From Haberlea rhodopensis (taxonomy: Eukaryota > Streptophyta > Magnoliopsida > Lamiales > Gesneriaceae): a stretch of 64,000 bases of DNA. Each line of letters starts with the position of its first letter. Positions within the stretch are counted from its first letter, which is position 1. The DNA lies in assembly GCA_907163345.1 (NCBI GenBank), contig CAJQUN010000014.1:3782001-3846000 (forward strand), written 5' to 3'. Below, piece after piece: positions 40,561-53,220 of this stretch. The notes below the pieces were generated by a model that worked only from the letters and a program-made list of their open reading frames with translations, had not been told where the DNA came from and made no database searches. A program made the position numbers and the translations under genes.

Positions 40561-42451
40561 ACATTGAGTAGCAACCACTAAGAGAAACTTGAAGCATTAT
40601 AAGTCTTCCAGTCTTATTCACTGATGCCTCTAATGTTTCCTTGTCCCAAGGTATAGAGTTTTTAGGTCTATCTGTTTACAAGAGATGCCATCCTACATAG
40701 ATCACACGGTTTCGAAATGTATGTGAGGATGGAGACGCGGCGAGTCAACCACGATTTGTAGAAGATACTTAATTATTACAATTATGAAATGTCGGAGGAA
40801 GAGTGATACAAGAAACAACTCTAAAGGGTTCGCAAATTAGCAATGAGGAGGATTACCTTCTCAGCTTGAACACAAGCGTGTTCAATAACAGACAGTTGAG
40901 CTCCCCACCCAACAAGTGTTATGTCACTTCCTTCACGAATCACCTGAGATTTCAGAAAATTTTGAACTTAGAGATAAGTTATTCTTCAAGAAAGTAGAAA
41001 ACAAAATCCGAATACCAACAGATAATCTTGCTCTGGAACTTCTTCAACAGCGAGCCTATAAAGCCACTGAGACCATTGAAATTTTTTAATGTTTCTAAGC
41101 TTATTACAATATACAGATTTACCTTTGGTTCAAAAAACACAACGGGGTTTGGGTCACGAATTGATGATAATAGCAATCCTTTAGCTTGCTGGGGACCACG
41201 TGGGATTACCACCTGAAATGGAGTAAAAAACATGATAACAAGAATAAACAATGCAAACCGAGTTTAAGATAGGCTTCAAACTCAACCGGTTACTGATAAT
41301 CCTTCGTACAAAAGCTGCATGTTAAAATTTGCATTGTTTCCCATAAGTATTACCTTAATCCCAGGAACATGACAGAAAAAGGCTTCAGTGGACTGTGAGT
41401 GGTAATGGCCACCATGACCCACAGCTCCATAAGGTGCTCTAATTGTTAAACCTGAGGAGGATAAGCTTGTTATAGAATATCTTACGGAAAATGAAGAACA
41501 TAGCTCGATCCAGAAGTACCTCCACAGTTAAACTGATTACCACTCCGGTATCTAAACTTAGCAGTCTCATTCACAATATACGAATTATAACTGAATTTTG
41601 ATTATTATCAATTAAATCCCATCTTCTTGTAGAGAGAGTACCAAAGAAGGGTAGGATACATGCCTGATCAAAAGCTGGAAAAATATAATCTGCAAACTGA
41701 ATTTCGGCTATTGCTCGGTTTTCCTAGATTTTTTGATGGCATGCTAAACGTGAGAGACCAAGTCGATGAAAAATAAAAACAAGTCCAGGTTCTACTGTTA
41801 TATATATGTGTGTGTACAATACATATCCAATGAATATTAAAAGCTCACACCATTGCTGCCAGCCCAATAGCAAATCCAACAATACCCTGCACGAAAATTC
41901 AAAGTTAGGCTAAACTGCTTTCTTGAATGAAGATTTTGTTCGACAAAAACATCAAACAAGATGCCCATATTCATTCTGTACGACTCGTGGATCACCTGCT
42001 CGCAAAGAGGACCGAATCGATCTGCTAATCCAATAGAAAACACCCCCAAAACCAACATCTTCCCCAAATACATAATCACTGCAGATAAACTGACAGGATC
42101 ATGGATCCTAACATAAACCAAAAAAAGAAAATAAAAAAAGAAGCCAAAATCACAAAATTTCAAAATCAAACCAACCCCCCAACTCATGAAATCAAAAAAT
42201 CTACAAAAGTAGAGCACAAGATTGAGGGATAGAGAGAGAGGCGGAGGGGGAACCGAGGATCAGTTTCTAAGGCAGTGTGAAGGGCCTGATTGATTGCAGA
42301 GAAGAGATTGATGTGAGTTACTGGTCTTCCCAGCTTCCGTCGACAGTCCTCTCCTCGTTAAAGCAGTACCACTTGCAGATGATGAAGAAGGAAACAGAAC
42401 ACCATAACCCAAAAACCTTCCAATTCTCCTCAAACTGCTGCTGCTACCCAT

Positions 42452-42890
42452 TATTCAAGTACACTACTATTATTGTTAACAGACTCCCACCCAGTACGAA
42501 ACGGATAAATAAATGCTTCTGCTCTCTTCAAAAAAGAAAAAATGTTCCTGCTTCGATTGCTGTCGATTAGGATCAAGAATCAACGTGAAGAATGAGTTGG
42601 TAATTATTATCCAGGCAGCTGGTTCTGTAAGCTCATCAATGTTTCTCCGCTATCCCACATTCATATTATATTGTTATTATTATTAGTATTAATTAGTATC
42701 ATCCTATCGCTGACATAGTTTATCCACGCTATTCTTTTTAATATTATAAAATCACAGTTAAATTTAATAGATTATACTAATTTCACAAAACAAAATATGC
42801 ACTTCAAACCTAAACCAAAACTCCCACCAATAACATTTATCAAGTTTGGCAGCCAAAAAATAGAAGTCGGGAGACTGACAAACTCTAGTT
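42452..42890. other. Former upstream region of the pseudogene
   Basis: AT-rich sequence; nothing else is recognised. Confidence 0.5.
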
Positions 42891-42894
42891 ATAT

Positions 42895-43250
42895 TAGGGC
42901 TTATTGACAAAATCATCTTTGATTCAAATAAACAGATTATATTCATGTGGTTTGAAAATACACTTCATATGATTTTCAAAATATAGTTTATCTTCACGTT
43001 ATTTGAAAATAAACAGTTTACCCCATGTGATTTGTGAAAATATGCATTTTATCTCTTCTAGTTTGTGAATATGTGCAAAATATTCCCTCCGTGTATGTTA
43101 TGTTTTGCAAATCACATGGGATAAAGTGTCTATTTTGAAGAGTAAATTACATATTTACAAACCACATGAGTAAAGTGCCAAGTTAGGATACCACATAGGA
43201 CAAAATGTCTATTACAAATAACAGGGGATAAAGTATATATGGGATAAATT
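42895..43250. repeat. MITE-like inverted repeat with CCATGTGATTTG motifs
   Basis: CCCCATGTGATTTGTGAAAA on the left is answered by TTTGCAAATCACATGGGAT on the right. Shorter related units (TCATATGATTTTCAAAAT, AAACCACATGAGTAAAGTG) lie around them. The ends are not defined. Confidence 0.55.
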
Positions 43251-43261
43251 TTTGCTAGCTC

Positions 43262-43615
43262 TTATGTAGAGCTATCGAAGCGGTCCAACCCGACTCAAAC
43301 GGGCTAGCCTCCCAACCCACTGTCCAGACAGGTTGGGCCTATTTGGGTCCACCTGCAGGCGAGTTGAAAGACTCCGACCCAACCTAATCTGAGGCTAGCC
43401 AAATTATATTTTAATGAATTAAAATTATAAATAAGATATTAATAAATCATATTATAATTAATTATTCCAAATTTTAATGTCGTATAGGTCAACTTACCAA
43501 CCCAAGCGGGCTAGCATGTTTAGTGGGTTGGGAATCCTTGACTCAATTCACCAATTTAATGGGTTAAATCGGGCCAACCTAATAAGCCCAACCCATTTTA
43601 ACAGTTTTACTCTTA
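43262..43615. mobile_element. hAT-like MITE of the CGGGCTAGCC / GGGTTGG type
   Basis: Two GC-rich blocks (about 43270-43400 and 43485-43600) hold inverted CGGGCTAGC, AACCCA and TTGGGC(C) motifs around an AT-rich centre. This is the same layout as the elements at 61150 and 62029. Terminal duplications were not resolved. Confidence 0.5.
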
Positions 43616-44239
43616 TATTAGCTATGGAAAATGCCCCCAACATACGTTATTTTGGAAAAAGGCTGACTTTTCATTTTAGTTTATTAAAAAGTTCTGGAAG
43701 AAATGTATAATTTTAAGTAAATTAATGAAACAACTGTACTTATCATTTTATGAAATGATAAACCAGAAGAACAAAATGATACCTAGGACTAAAATGATAA
43801 TCCATCAGTGTTTTTGGCGAAATTTTTTGCTTTTCTATTCTAGTTTTTAAAAATTATTTAAATAATCCATTAATATTTTGAACTTATTATTGTAAAGTAT
43901 TAAATTATTGCGCACAAACAACGTATGTGAACAAATACAAGTTCAAAGAGTTCATTTGGAATAAGCGCATTTTAAATCCAAGATTAAAATCCATCACATG
44001 TTTGGGTACTATCCACGCTTTGCTTTCTTGTTCCTTTAAACATACAAATAAAGTCTGCTATACATACTTCCACGAAAGAAAGAAAGAAAAAAAACAAACC
44101 CTGTGTTTACAAACAAATAGATTTCCTGCAGCCAACACTGGGGAGGCACACCCCCCCATGCACATGAAGCAGAAAGAAGGCATATCCCACTTTTATCATG
44201 TATTTGCCCACAGATTGCCTTCCTTCGGTATGTGTGAAA
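43616..44239. other. 3' flank of the YTH gene
   Basis: No gene is seen. The last about 200 bases probably form the 3' untranslated region of the minus-strand YTH gene. Confidence 0.5.
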
Positions 44240-47200
44240 CTAGCAACCATTCACAACCCCTTTAGCTACAAGCTTCTTGTCTGGAATCTTGGTACAATTT
44301 ACAGAACGGATATCTCCGGATTCCGAAAGATCGCTCTTTTCTGAGGTTTCACGGTCCCCATTTGTCTGAATCACTGAAGAATCAGATTGTTTATTCAATT
44401 CCGATGCCGCTTCTGACGACTTGGAATTCTCAAGAACCAAATTTGTTTTTTCCTTCGCCTTCTCTTCATTGAGTTTTCCTTCCCATACTTTAGCCTACAA
44501 AAAAACGTTAAGATTGCAGTAACTGTCGATAAGAACTGGCCATTAAAAAAACAATCATGGACCAGTAAATAAACATGAATTAGAATTACAATATAGCATA
44601 CCAGCTTCTGAAACTGCTGTTGTTTGGCTTTCTTCTCCTCAATTCTTTTCTGGCAGTCCTCATAAAAGTAAAAATCATCCAGGATGCATTGTTTACTATT
44701 ATGATCTCTAAATATTTTGAGCATTTGAAGCCCCTGCTCCAGTTTAACCTGTAGAGGGCAATATGTTGCTTATATTTTAATTTGTAATAAAAGACAAATA
44801 AGAGCAAACTAAACACAACAATGATAACTATCAGATGGGCGTGCATCCCAAGTGACAAGTAAGTTCATTACCTCTTGTGTATCCCTACTGTAAGTTACAG
44901 GTTTGCTTTCATTATTTTCAAGGATAATATGCTTCAACAGACTGTTCGGCAAGTCCTTCACAATGTGCCACTTAACAGGGAAACAACCAATCCACTTGTC
45001 CTGCTGCCAATACTCAACATTCTTGTTGAAGTCAACTCGCCCTGCCATCTCCGCAACACCAACAAATTGACCACTTGTATTAACCTGGGCATAAATAGAC
45101 GATATCAGTGAAAGGAAAATATTGAGTAAGCTGCCGAAACTGATTAATCCTAGGAATGCATGCTCACCGAGAATAAAAGGAAAACAGGGCAACCTCCAGG
45201 CTTCGATTGAGCATCCAGGTAAGCACCATCCAGTTTCTTGTTACCATTAGGTGTACTAGCCCAGACATTGTACTTGATGCTCTTATGGACATCATCTTCA
45301 CTGTATGACTTGATAATAAAGAACTTGGCATCTGAATATGTTTCAGGGAAATTTGGTAGGTTGTACTGTTCTCGATTGAGGGATTTTCTTAACTTCTCTT
45401 GATCATTCTCAGTCATACCGGTCGTAGGAGTGGTTTGTCCTTTGACAGCAAGAGCCACTGGAGAAAAGCCCTTCTGATTCTTTGAGCTCTTAGCTCTTGG
45501 TCCTCTGTTCAGCTCATTCAGGCCACCCGTGTTCTCGTTGCCATATGCATAGAAGCCATTAGCTCTAACCCGGGGCTTGTATTTGCAATCAGCAGCCATC
45601 CAGTCGTACCCATTTGTTCTTGAATAACAATCATTAAATCCATAGCCCAGGCCTGATCTGTAAGCATTTCCATATTGACCATATAATTTGTTTGGATACA
45701 GTTTATTAACGTATCCATTAGATGTATTTGTTCCTGACGTTGGCCTTGGATGGTTCAAATCCTGAGGCTGAAACGTATATGGTAAGTTAGATACATAAGC
45801 AATTAGCACAAAAAGCACTTCATCAAACTGGGCCTGTATGGTAAAAACCCTGAGGATGAAGCATATATGGTAAGGACAGATGCAGAAGCAATTAGCTTAA
45901 AAAGCACTTCATCAAACTGGGCCACTTAAAGCCCATTATATAAATAGTTAAAGCAGTTTTACGTTTGAACATTGTAGTTCAAATGTGTTTTTCTTAAGTT
46001 TTAAAGGAGAAGCAAAACCAGACGACAGGGAATACAAAATAGTTTAAAGAGATTTGATTTTTACATGCTCACTGGAAAAAAAGTTTAATGCGGTTGTCAA
46101 AATAGTAAAATGCAATCCCGAGTAGAATAGAAATCAGGCAGCCTTTCAGAGCACATCCTAAGCAACACCTATGAAGGTGTCGATTACCAGGCTTACCATC
46201 AGGTGAGGTCGGATACTCTGACTCCTAGTTGAAGGAAGGCCATTTCCATTTTCAAAAGGCAAAGTCATGGAAGAACTAATTATAGGCCCTGAATGTCCAT
46301 CAGAAAAATATGGGCTCTCTAAACATGGAATCTGAGATTGTAAACCATCAAACCCAAATCTTGGCTTCAGATAACCAGAACCAGAGATTCCTCCAGATAA
46401 AGTATCGCTTCCATATGAGCCATTCACTTTAAAAGATGAGTTTTTTGTCGCTCTAGACGGCACCAAACCATTATTTACCTTGGCACTCTGATTGTTGGAA
46501 ACACCATTAGATTTAAAAAATTTAGAATCCATTGATAAAGACACTTGGTCAGTATCTGCAGCGGTGGCCATCTCACCTTTCACAGGGGCGGGTATAGCAG
46601 AATACGGACCACATAGAGCTATTGACTGGAAATAGGGAGTTGGATATTGATAGTGCTGAGCTCCATACAACTGACCATCATGTCCCACTGTTGGCACATT
46701 GGAAACAGTTTGAGAATATGGACCATAAGGAGCATAACCATATCCATGATGATACATGAGTGATCTGTTGTCTCCATAAACACCCTGGCACGAAAAAATA
46801 TATCAGATTATAAGATTCAATGGGCACGTACTAACCAACCGATAATATATGGAGCATTTATGCAAAAATTCATAAATCATCATTAGTAGGATAGCTTACA
46901 GAATACAACTCAAATCCCTCAGAATTCATGTATTCTCCCCATTCATTAGCACTCCCACCATAGCCTAAGTAAGAACGGAAGGTTCAGATCAGGAGACAAA
47001 TAAATAGTAAATGATATTATGATTGAGGAGAGTAACACAAAAAAGCACGGTACAAAATGTCATTCACTTTCAATACCAATTCTATAAAATCACGTCCCAG
47101 GATCAACTTACCCCCATAGTAGAATCCAGTGGAAGGATAGCCATTTGGAAGGTAGCACATGGTAGGATCCGATGATAGAGGTGTGACAGTTCGATCCGAC

Positions 47201-47982
47201 TGAATCCCATTATTGGCGTTACTAGAAACAATTGAATACTGCAAGAAATATAACACCAGTAATTATAAGCAAGGTCAATGACATGCCACAGCCCCAAATA
47301 TTATGGATTTCACCAGAGAGAAAATAAACACCTGTTTGGTGGCGATGGGGACTTCAAAAGTTTTTGCTTTCGAGTTTAAAGACAATTTTTGCAGCAAATA
47401 TCTAGCCTCTACAGCAGATAGCGGTAAAGGAACTCATATTTTTCTCAACTCAGCAGTGATCCAGTGTCACAAAACTAAGACATCAGCAATGAAATACAAT
47501 AACTTCTATAATCTATACAAGACTCATGCTAAGACGACAAAGAGCACTGACACCTTTTGTTTCTGAACATCTTGAGGCTTACGTCACTAACAGAAACAAC
47601 TAATATTCTCAGACTGTTCCACGAGTATATCAACACCAAGAATCTAGTGGAACCATTAAGAGGCACATGTAAAATCTAAATTGTTGGCGGGGATTTCTGT
47701 AGGGCCAAAAATGTCCTAATGAATAGATGAATCAAACTATACAAAATCAAAATCTAAACATCTAGTCATAACACAGAAAAGGGGAAGCTTCTGTTGAGCG
47801 TCCGACAAAAAAATCAAATAATATATAGAAGGCCAAATCCTTCCATCGTAAACCAAAAAAACAGATGAGTACATATGCCAAGCAATATAGAATCAAATAA
47901 AGTAGTAAAAAATCATTAAAATAACACAAAAATGAACAATATTGCAAAGGATACGGTCTGCGGGAGGAGCAACGGCGGCCAT
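44240..47982 (-). CDS. ECT-type YTH-domain m6A RNA reader, 9 exons
   Basis: Exons 47955-47982, 47332-47408, 47112-47238, 46900-46964, 46197-46784, 45168-45761, 44872-45084, 44602-44748 and 44240-44494 join in frame to 697 aa. The N-terminal half is Tyr/Gly/Ser/Asn-rich and disordered (YHHGYGYAPYGPYSQ), as in YTHDF/ECT proteins. The YTH domain covers about residues 435-575: AKFFIIKSYSEDDVHKSIKY, then the cage tryptophans in NVWAST and YWQQDKW, and ILDDFYFYEDCQKR at the end. The family binds N6-methyladenosine in cytoplasmic mRNA and controls leaf and organ growth in Arabidopsis. I chose the start MAAVAPPAD because homologues begin there; an in-frame upstream ATG at 48102 would add 40 residues. 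Confidence 0.95.
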
Positions 47983-49020
47983 AACCTCTAGATAGAAAGA
48001 GTAACCGAGAGAGAGCGAAAGAGGAGAATGAGCCGCCACACAGCAAACCTTACCAGGATTTGGGTTTTGGGGAAAGAGGAAAATTGGAAGGTTTTGATCC
48101 ATCTTAAATACGAAGCCAAATACTTAATTCCACTTGTGTCCCTACATTTCCTCGTATTGCAAATCATGCCTTCTAAGTGTAGATTGCTTTTAATTTTACC
48201 GTCTGTGGTCCTTGTTCAGTTGTTCCGGTTTGGGTGGAGGTTTCCCACGGATATTATCCTAAGGCACATACCAATGGTAAGAATATTATTATTTGTATGA
48301 GAATATTCTAATCGAATGGTTTGATGTGCCCTAATGACAGGGACAATATATCAAACCCACGAGTTGTTACAGTGCAACAACTTTTACCGTTAACCAATTA
48401 ATATTCAAAGTGGTTAGTTTTCATAGGTTTTTTTGGGTTAAATAATGGTGTGAAAAATATAAATATAATCCGTGTGGGTAAGTTTTTACAATTTTAATTC
48501 CTATCCATCAAATTTTAGATTTTATTTGTATCCTTCAGATATAGTTTTTTTTTTTTTTGTAAGGGACACTTGCTGTGAATACCAAATCTTTCTATGCGAT
48601 AATGGTTATTCTGTAGAAGTCAACTAGCATAACTAAGCACGATCATTTTCGGATAAATTTTGAATTGAGGAATTTTAATGGTTTGTAATTGATAATTAAT
48701 TTTGCATCGTCAGTGTAAATTTTATATCGCATAGATCCGTATGAATTAAGTCAATAGGTTGTCTATACAAGGAACTCCTAGTTGTCTATTTAAATAAATA
48801 AATATTTAAGACGTTTTCTTTTGAAACTTTCTATCTCTTTGTTTAAATCCATGTTATGATGGAATTTAAAGAAAGTTTGTAATTCAAAAATTTAAAATGT
48901 TTTCAAATGACAAGTAGTTGATGTAAGTGGAAAATTTTCAAACATGGGATCCTGCTTAAAATTTAGAGTAATTTAACTCTAACTTTGAAATTATATTAGA
49001 AAATTTTTTTTAGAGTAAAA
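47983..49020. other. Upstream region of the YTH gene, otherwise empty
   Basis: The first about 130 bases are the probable 5' leader and promoter of the YTH gene, with CTCTC-rich sequence on the transcribed strand near 48010-48030. The rest is AT-rich with no recognised feature. Confidence 0.5.
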
Positions 49021-49056
49021 TGGTGTAAATCAATAACCAAAGTTCAATACAACCAC

Positions 49057-51553
49057 TTAAAAGGGCAAGAGAAAGCCCTCATCACACTCATGCTCCACAG
49101 GATTAGCAAGCATATAAGTAATAACATTCCCTGATCTAGCAACATGTCTTAGCAAAAAAATTAAAACCCTGAAGAAGAGACTGTATTTCATCAAAAAGGA
49201 CTCCAGCTTGAGCCCGAGAGCTATCCAAACTTGCAATTCCATTTACTACAGCAATGCAATCCCCCTCCAGAATAATCCTAGTCTACTCTCGAGACCGAGC
49301 CAATTCTATGCCCTCCTTCGCAGCCATAGCCTCTGCTATTTCAGGGTTCAACCGCCCCCTCACCCTCTTTCTCTGCCATACAACCATCCTACCCTCATCA
49401 TCTCTTGCCACCACACCTAGACCAACATATTGTGGCTGGTAAGGGACAACAACATCATAATTGATCTTGATAATACCATGGGGTGGCACCATCCAAGAAG
49501 ATGTTGACTCACGACTCTGCCTAGGAGTAAACAAAGTGGCTGCCACCATGAAGTGTAGAACCTCTTGGCAAAAGATATTGAGTCCTACGTTGCATAGCCA
49601 GCATTATCATGGATCTTTATGTTATTATTCCACAGAGCCCAGCAAATACACAAGAACAAATCTAACTCAAGACTTATCCAGCCGCTGATAAACTCCAAGG
49701 ATCCACATCTCGGCATCTGATGCAACTTCCCTGTTTGCCTGTGTCTGAAGAGGGATAAAGCCAAAGCTTCGACTATAAAAATAGGCTTTAGGCTTCAGTT
49801 TTAAGTGCACCAGTCAATAGCTTGTCTAGCAACTTTTGGCTTTAGATAAATTTGTCTCTTGTTTTAGAATCTAGTAAAATTCTTAGTATGTTCTGTGGTA
49901 GAAGCTTTGACTGAGCTTCCACATCAGAAAAGATTTTATTAAGTGTTTTTCTTATAAGGAGTGTGAGTTATAAAGTGTGGCTAGCGGGAAAACTTTGTCG
50001 GTGTATTTGGGGTGAGAAGAAAAATCGTGTAGCTGTAATAATTTTCCATATAGTGTATTTTATTATCTGGTCATGGTGGTTTTTCTCATGATTTGGGAGT
50101 TTTTCACGTTAAATATTTGTGTTATTATTTCTCATTTTACTTGCTTTTCCCATAAAATGTGCAGATCCTAAGGGGTTAATTTGGAGGGTCAAATTACTAA
50201 CAAGTGGTATCAGATCCTGGGTCCTTTGCGGCGGTGGAGCTTTGATGTGGTAGACGAATACGTATTGACTAAGGATTCTGTCTAGGACATCGGTATTTAA
50301 GTGGGACCAGTTTGACCCCACCAATTTTCCTGGGAATCTTGAAGTTCTGTCTAGAAAAGAATGAGATTCTCTCTTTCCTGTGAGTTTACTTAGTGTGTAC
50401 TATTCATGTCTACGGTAAAATTCATCAAAGTATCATAAGAAAATGTCGGGAAGCATAGTTTTAAATGCAGTCAGATTTGATGTGGATAAATTTGATGGGA
50501 AATCATCTTTGGCTTGCGGCAAGTGCAATTCAAGGATGTGTTGATTCAATCTGGTCTACACAAGGCATTAAAGGATAGAGTATTCCCTAAAAGCAACGGT
50601 GATACTAGTTCGACTGGTGGAACGACTAGTGCAACAGGAAAAGCTGGAATGAGCATTGAACATTGGGAGGATCTGGATTTGAGAGCATCAAGCGCAATCC
50701 GTTTGTGCCTAGCCAAAAATGTTCTTCCAAATGAGCATGGAATATCTACAGCAAAGGAACTCTGGGAAAAACTGGAAGAGTTGTATCAGACAAAGGGCGT
50801 CTCAAATCGGGTGTATCTGAAAGAGCGGTTTCATACATTGCGAATGAATGATGATACTACTATTTCAGATCATTCAAATGTTCTCAATGGCATTGTTTCA
50901 GAGCTGGAATCTAATAGAGTTAAAATTGATGATGAGGACCAGGCATTGTTATTATTTCTCATTTTGCTTGCTTTTCTCATAAAAGATGCAGATACTTCTC
51001 ATAAAAGATGCAGATACTGGCAATCACGAAGAATATGTAAATCAGTCTCCAAAGGAAAATAACACAACGGGCACTCTGATTCCACTTCCATTCTTTTCTG
51101 CAGTAAATTTTTTTTTTTTGTCGGACTTTTCTGCAGTAAATTAACTCGTGCAGGAAGTGTATTCCGCATCACTCTCCAAATGAAAACTTTCACCTTATTT
51201 GGAGCACGTGCCTTCCAAATGAACTCCCAATTTCTCGAATATGACACGCTGCTGCACCCTATCCGGTCCTTCTCCATCTTCCTCCTAATCTTCATCGCTA
51301 TGTGATACCCAGAATTCACTGTGTATTACCCGTTCCTAGTAAAATGCCATACTAGGATGTCCAGTCGATCGACTCCAATGGGAAGCTTGAAGACCTCCTC
51401 AACATCCTCCTGGTAAAGAATGTTCTCCAATGAAGCAGCATTCCACTGGCCCGAATGTGGCTCAATCAAATCAGCCACCAAAACCTCCTCAAGCCTAATC
51501 ACTCCTCGTGTAAGAACTTTGAATCCTCTCTCAATAACCATCCATCTTTCCAA
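49057..51553 (-). mobile_element. Decayed LINE ORF2 remnant (zf-RVT and RNase H), split by a Copia remnant
   Basis: Minus-strand frames at 51326-51553 (LEEVLVADLIEPHSGQWN...RLDILVWHFTRNG) and 50999-51319 (FIWKARAPNKVKVFIWRV, CPLCYFPLETDLHILRDC) are the LINE region before and in zf-RVT. The same element resumes at about 49560-49700 (CWALWNNNIKIHD, with a TAG). It ends with an RNase H domain at 49057-49549 (INYDVVVPYQPQYVGLGVVA) and its C-terminus HVARSGNVI. Several frameshifts make it inactive. RNase H marks a different, older LINE lineage from the element at 2718. Confidence 0.85.
49760..50995 (+). mobile_element. Copia remnant: LTR, primer site and gag piece
   Basis: An LTR-like region (about 49760-50200, with AACTTTGTCGGTGTATTTGG) ends before a mutated primer site TGGTATCAGATCCTGGG (50203-50219). 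Then a gag fragment (50514-50945) reads VQFKDVLIQSGLHKAL, LAKNVLPNEHGISTAKELWE and LKERFHTLRMNDD (UBN2/Copia gag). At 50946 the sequence switches to a stretch matching the LTR (compare 50121-50165), so most of the interior has been deleted. A 22-bp tandem repeat lies at the right junction (about 50974-51017). It is inserted in the LINE remnant. Confidence 0.8.
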
Positions 51554-52493
51554 TTATTGATTGTTTTTCCATCTCCCACACGCCATCGGACTCCTTCCAG
51601 AAGCAATTTCTTAGCCTCACACAAGCTGCACCAAGTAGTTGATGAACCAGGTCTGTACTTGGCAACAAGAAATCATCATTGCTTAATATGTTATATCTTA
51701 CAAACTATATAGGATAAAATACATATTAACACTATCACCGTGGGGTATCAGGGAAATCAGCATATAATTGAGTAACAACGGAATAGATATCACAAGTATA
51801 TAATCAACAATTGGACAAGATGAACACCAATATTTATAGTAGTTCACTTCAATTTGGGCTACGCCTGCTAACAAAGAAGACAAGAGAATTGAGAATACAA
51901 AGTATTTCACTCAGAATACTCTGATTTAATGCTTATTTTCTTTCCACTAATCATATTCCTTCTAAGAATAAAATCACTTTAAGAAATTCCAACACTCAAT
52001 CTCACTTTTAACACAACACTTTAATTTGTAGAAAAGAAAAGATTTGTGTTTTTGGGATGATTTTGGAATGAAGAGTGAGTGGGTATTTATAGGTGGAGAT
52101 TAGGGAAGAAAAGAAAAATTAATACATCATTGCTTACATAATCAAAACCATTAAATTTGGCTAAAAACACAAACATATATCAATGGCTTAATTGTTACAT
52201 CCATGCCAAATTCCATTCAAGTTTTGGTGAAATTTGAGCGAAAATCCTATTTTAACCTCATGTACAAAAATCTTAATATTTAATTTTTTTATCACTTCTA
52301 ATCTTTCCAAAAAAAAAAAAACCAACTATAGCTTTATCCAAAGTTGCATTATATTGCACGCTTCGTATATATTTAATAATAATTAATGGGACAACAACAC
52401 CATATTTTTAATAAAATTCATCTAATTATTATAGTATAATAAGATAACAAGCTTTATATATAAATATTTACAATAATAAATATAACGCAATAC
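51554..52493. other. AT-rich stretch without a recognised gene
   Basis: The first part (to about 51700) may be further decayed LINE sequence. Beyond it nothing is recognised. Confidence 0.5.
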
Positions 52494-52501
52494 ATGAACC
52501 A

Positions 52502-53087
52502 CTATGTTGCACGGATACGGATACGCGGATACGTGGATACGCAGATACGGGTACGGCTGCACGGGATTTTCAAAATTTGTAGGATACGATACGTCCGGAT
52601 ACGGCAAATTTTATTAATTTATTTATATATAAATATATAATTAATAATATTTGTAATAAATCAAGTTTTAAGCATATAATCAACATTAAACACATTAGAA
52701 ATCAGAATAAAGTTGCAAACTCACCAACTTCACGACAAATGGTAAAATATTAATCCAGAACATCTAAAAATTTCAAGCATATAATCGACATAAACACATT
52801 AAAGTGGTTAGGAAATAGGGATTTAGTTAAATAATTTAATTTAATTACAGTTTCAACCCTATTTTTTTAAAAAAATTCAAATTTGCCGTATCCTACCCGT
52901 ATCGGATACGGTCAACGGCGTATCTTGACCGTATCCGAAACGTATCCGAAATAAAAAGTTATTTTTATCCTCGGATACGCCACGTGGCGTATCCGATACG
53001 TATCGGTGCCGTATCCTGCCGTATCCGTATCCCAGAAGTATCCGATACTTGACCGCAAAATTTTTTGGAGTATCGGTTGCAACATAG
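52502..53087. mobile_element. hAT-like non-autonomous element, copy A (586 bp)
   Basis: The ends are CTATGTTGCA...TGCAACATAG, flanked by the 8-bp direct repeat ATGAACCA (52494-52501 and 53088-53095). Subterminal regions hold many GGATACG/CGTATCC units in opposite orientations on the two sides; the centre is AT-rich. An 8-bp duplication with short terminal inverted repeats and dense subterminal repeats is typical of hAT elements. No coding capacity. Confidence 0.88.
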
Positions 53088-53220
53088 ATGAACCAACAAC
53101 AAAAAGTGAATAAATACCCAAATTTAAAATAATTGAGAGTATAAATGTTAATATTTCAGGATATTTATATTTCTAACATTAATATTTTGAAAATAATATA
53201 TATAGACCCTTAGAAATAAC

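Larger units (their letters stand above)
38405..42451 (-). pseudogene. Branched-chain 2-oxoacid dehydrogenase E1-beta subunit pseudogene
   Basis: Recognisable exons, minus strand: about 42254-42451 (MGSSSSLRRIGRF transit peptide, then INLFSAINQALHTALETDPR in another frame), 41996-42078 (YVFGEDVGFGGVF...LADRFG-PLCEQ), 41851-41886 (GIVGFAIGLAAM), about 41663-41727 (RAIAEIQFADYIFPAFDQ), 41520-41585, 41355-41455 (GLTIRAPYGAVGHGGHYHSQ), about 41125-41213 (AKGLLLSSIRDPNPVVFFEP), about 41018-41085, 40853-40946, 40590-40665 and 38405-38480 (RVARVCCLDTPFPLVF). Damage includes an exon-1 frameshift, loss of about seven residues in exon 2, a one-base loss before PWDKET, and missing sequence before the last exon. 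Introns are retained, so it is a decayed duplicate, not a retrocopy. The intact enzyme is mitochondrial. Confidence 0.88.

Noticed and set aside
47893..48102. N-terminal extension of the YTH protein from the ATG at 48102
   Set aside because: Homologues begin at MAAVAPPAD and the upstream residues look like translated leader; kept only as an alternative start.
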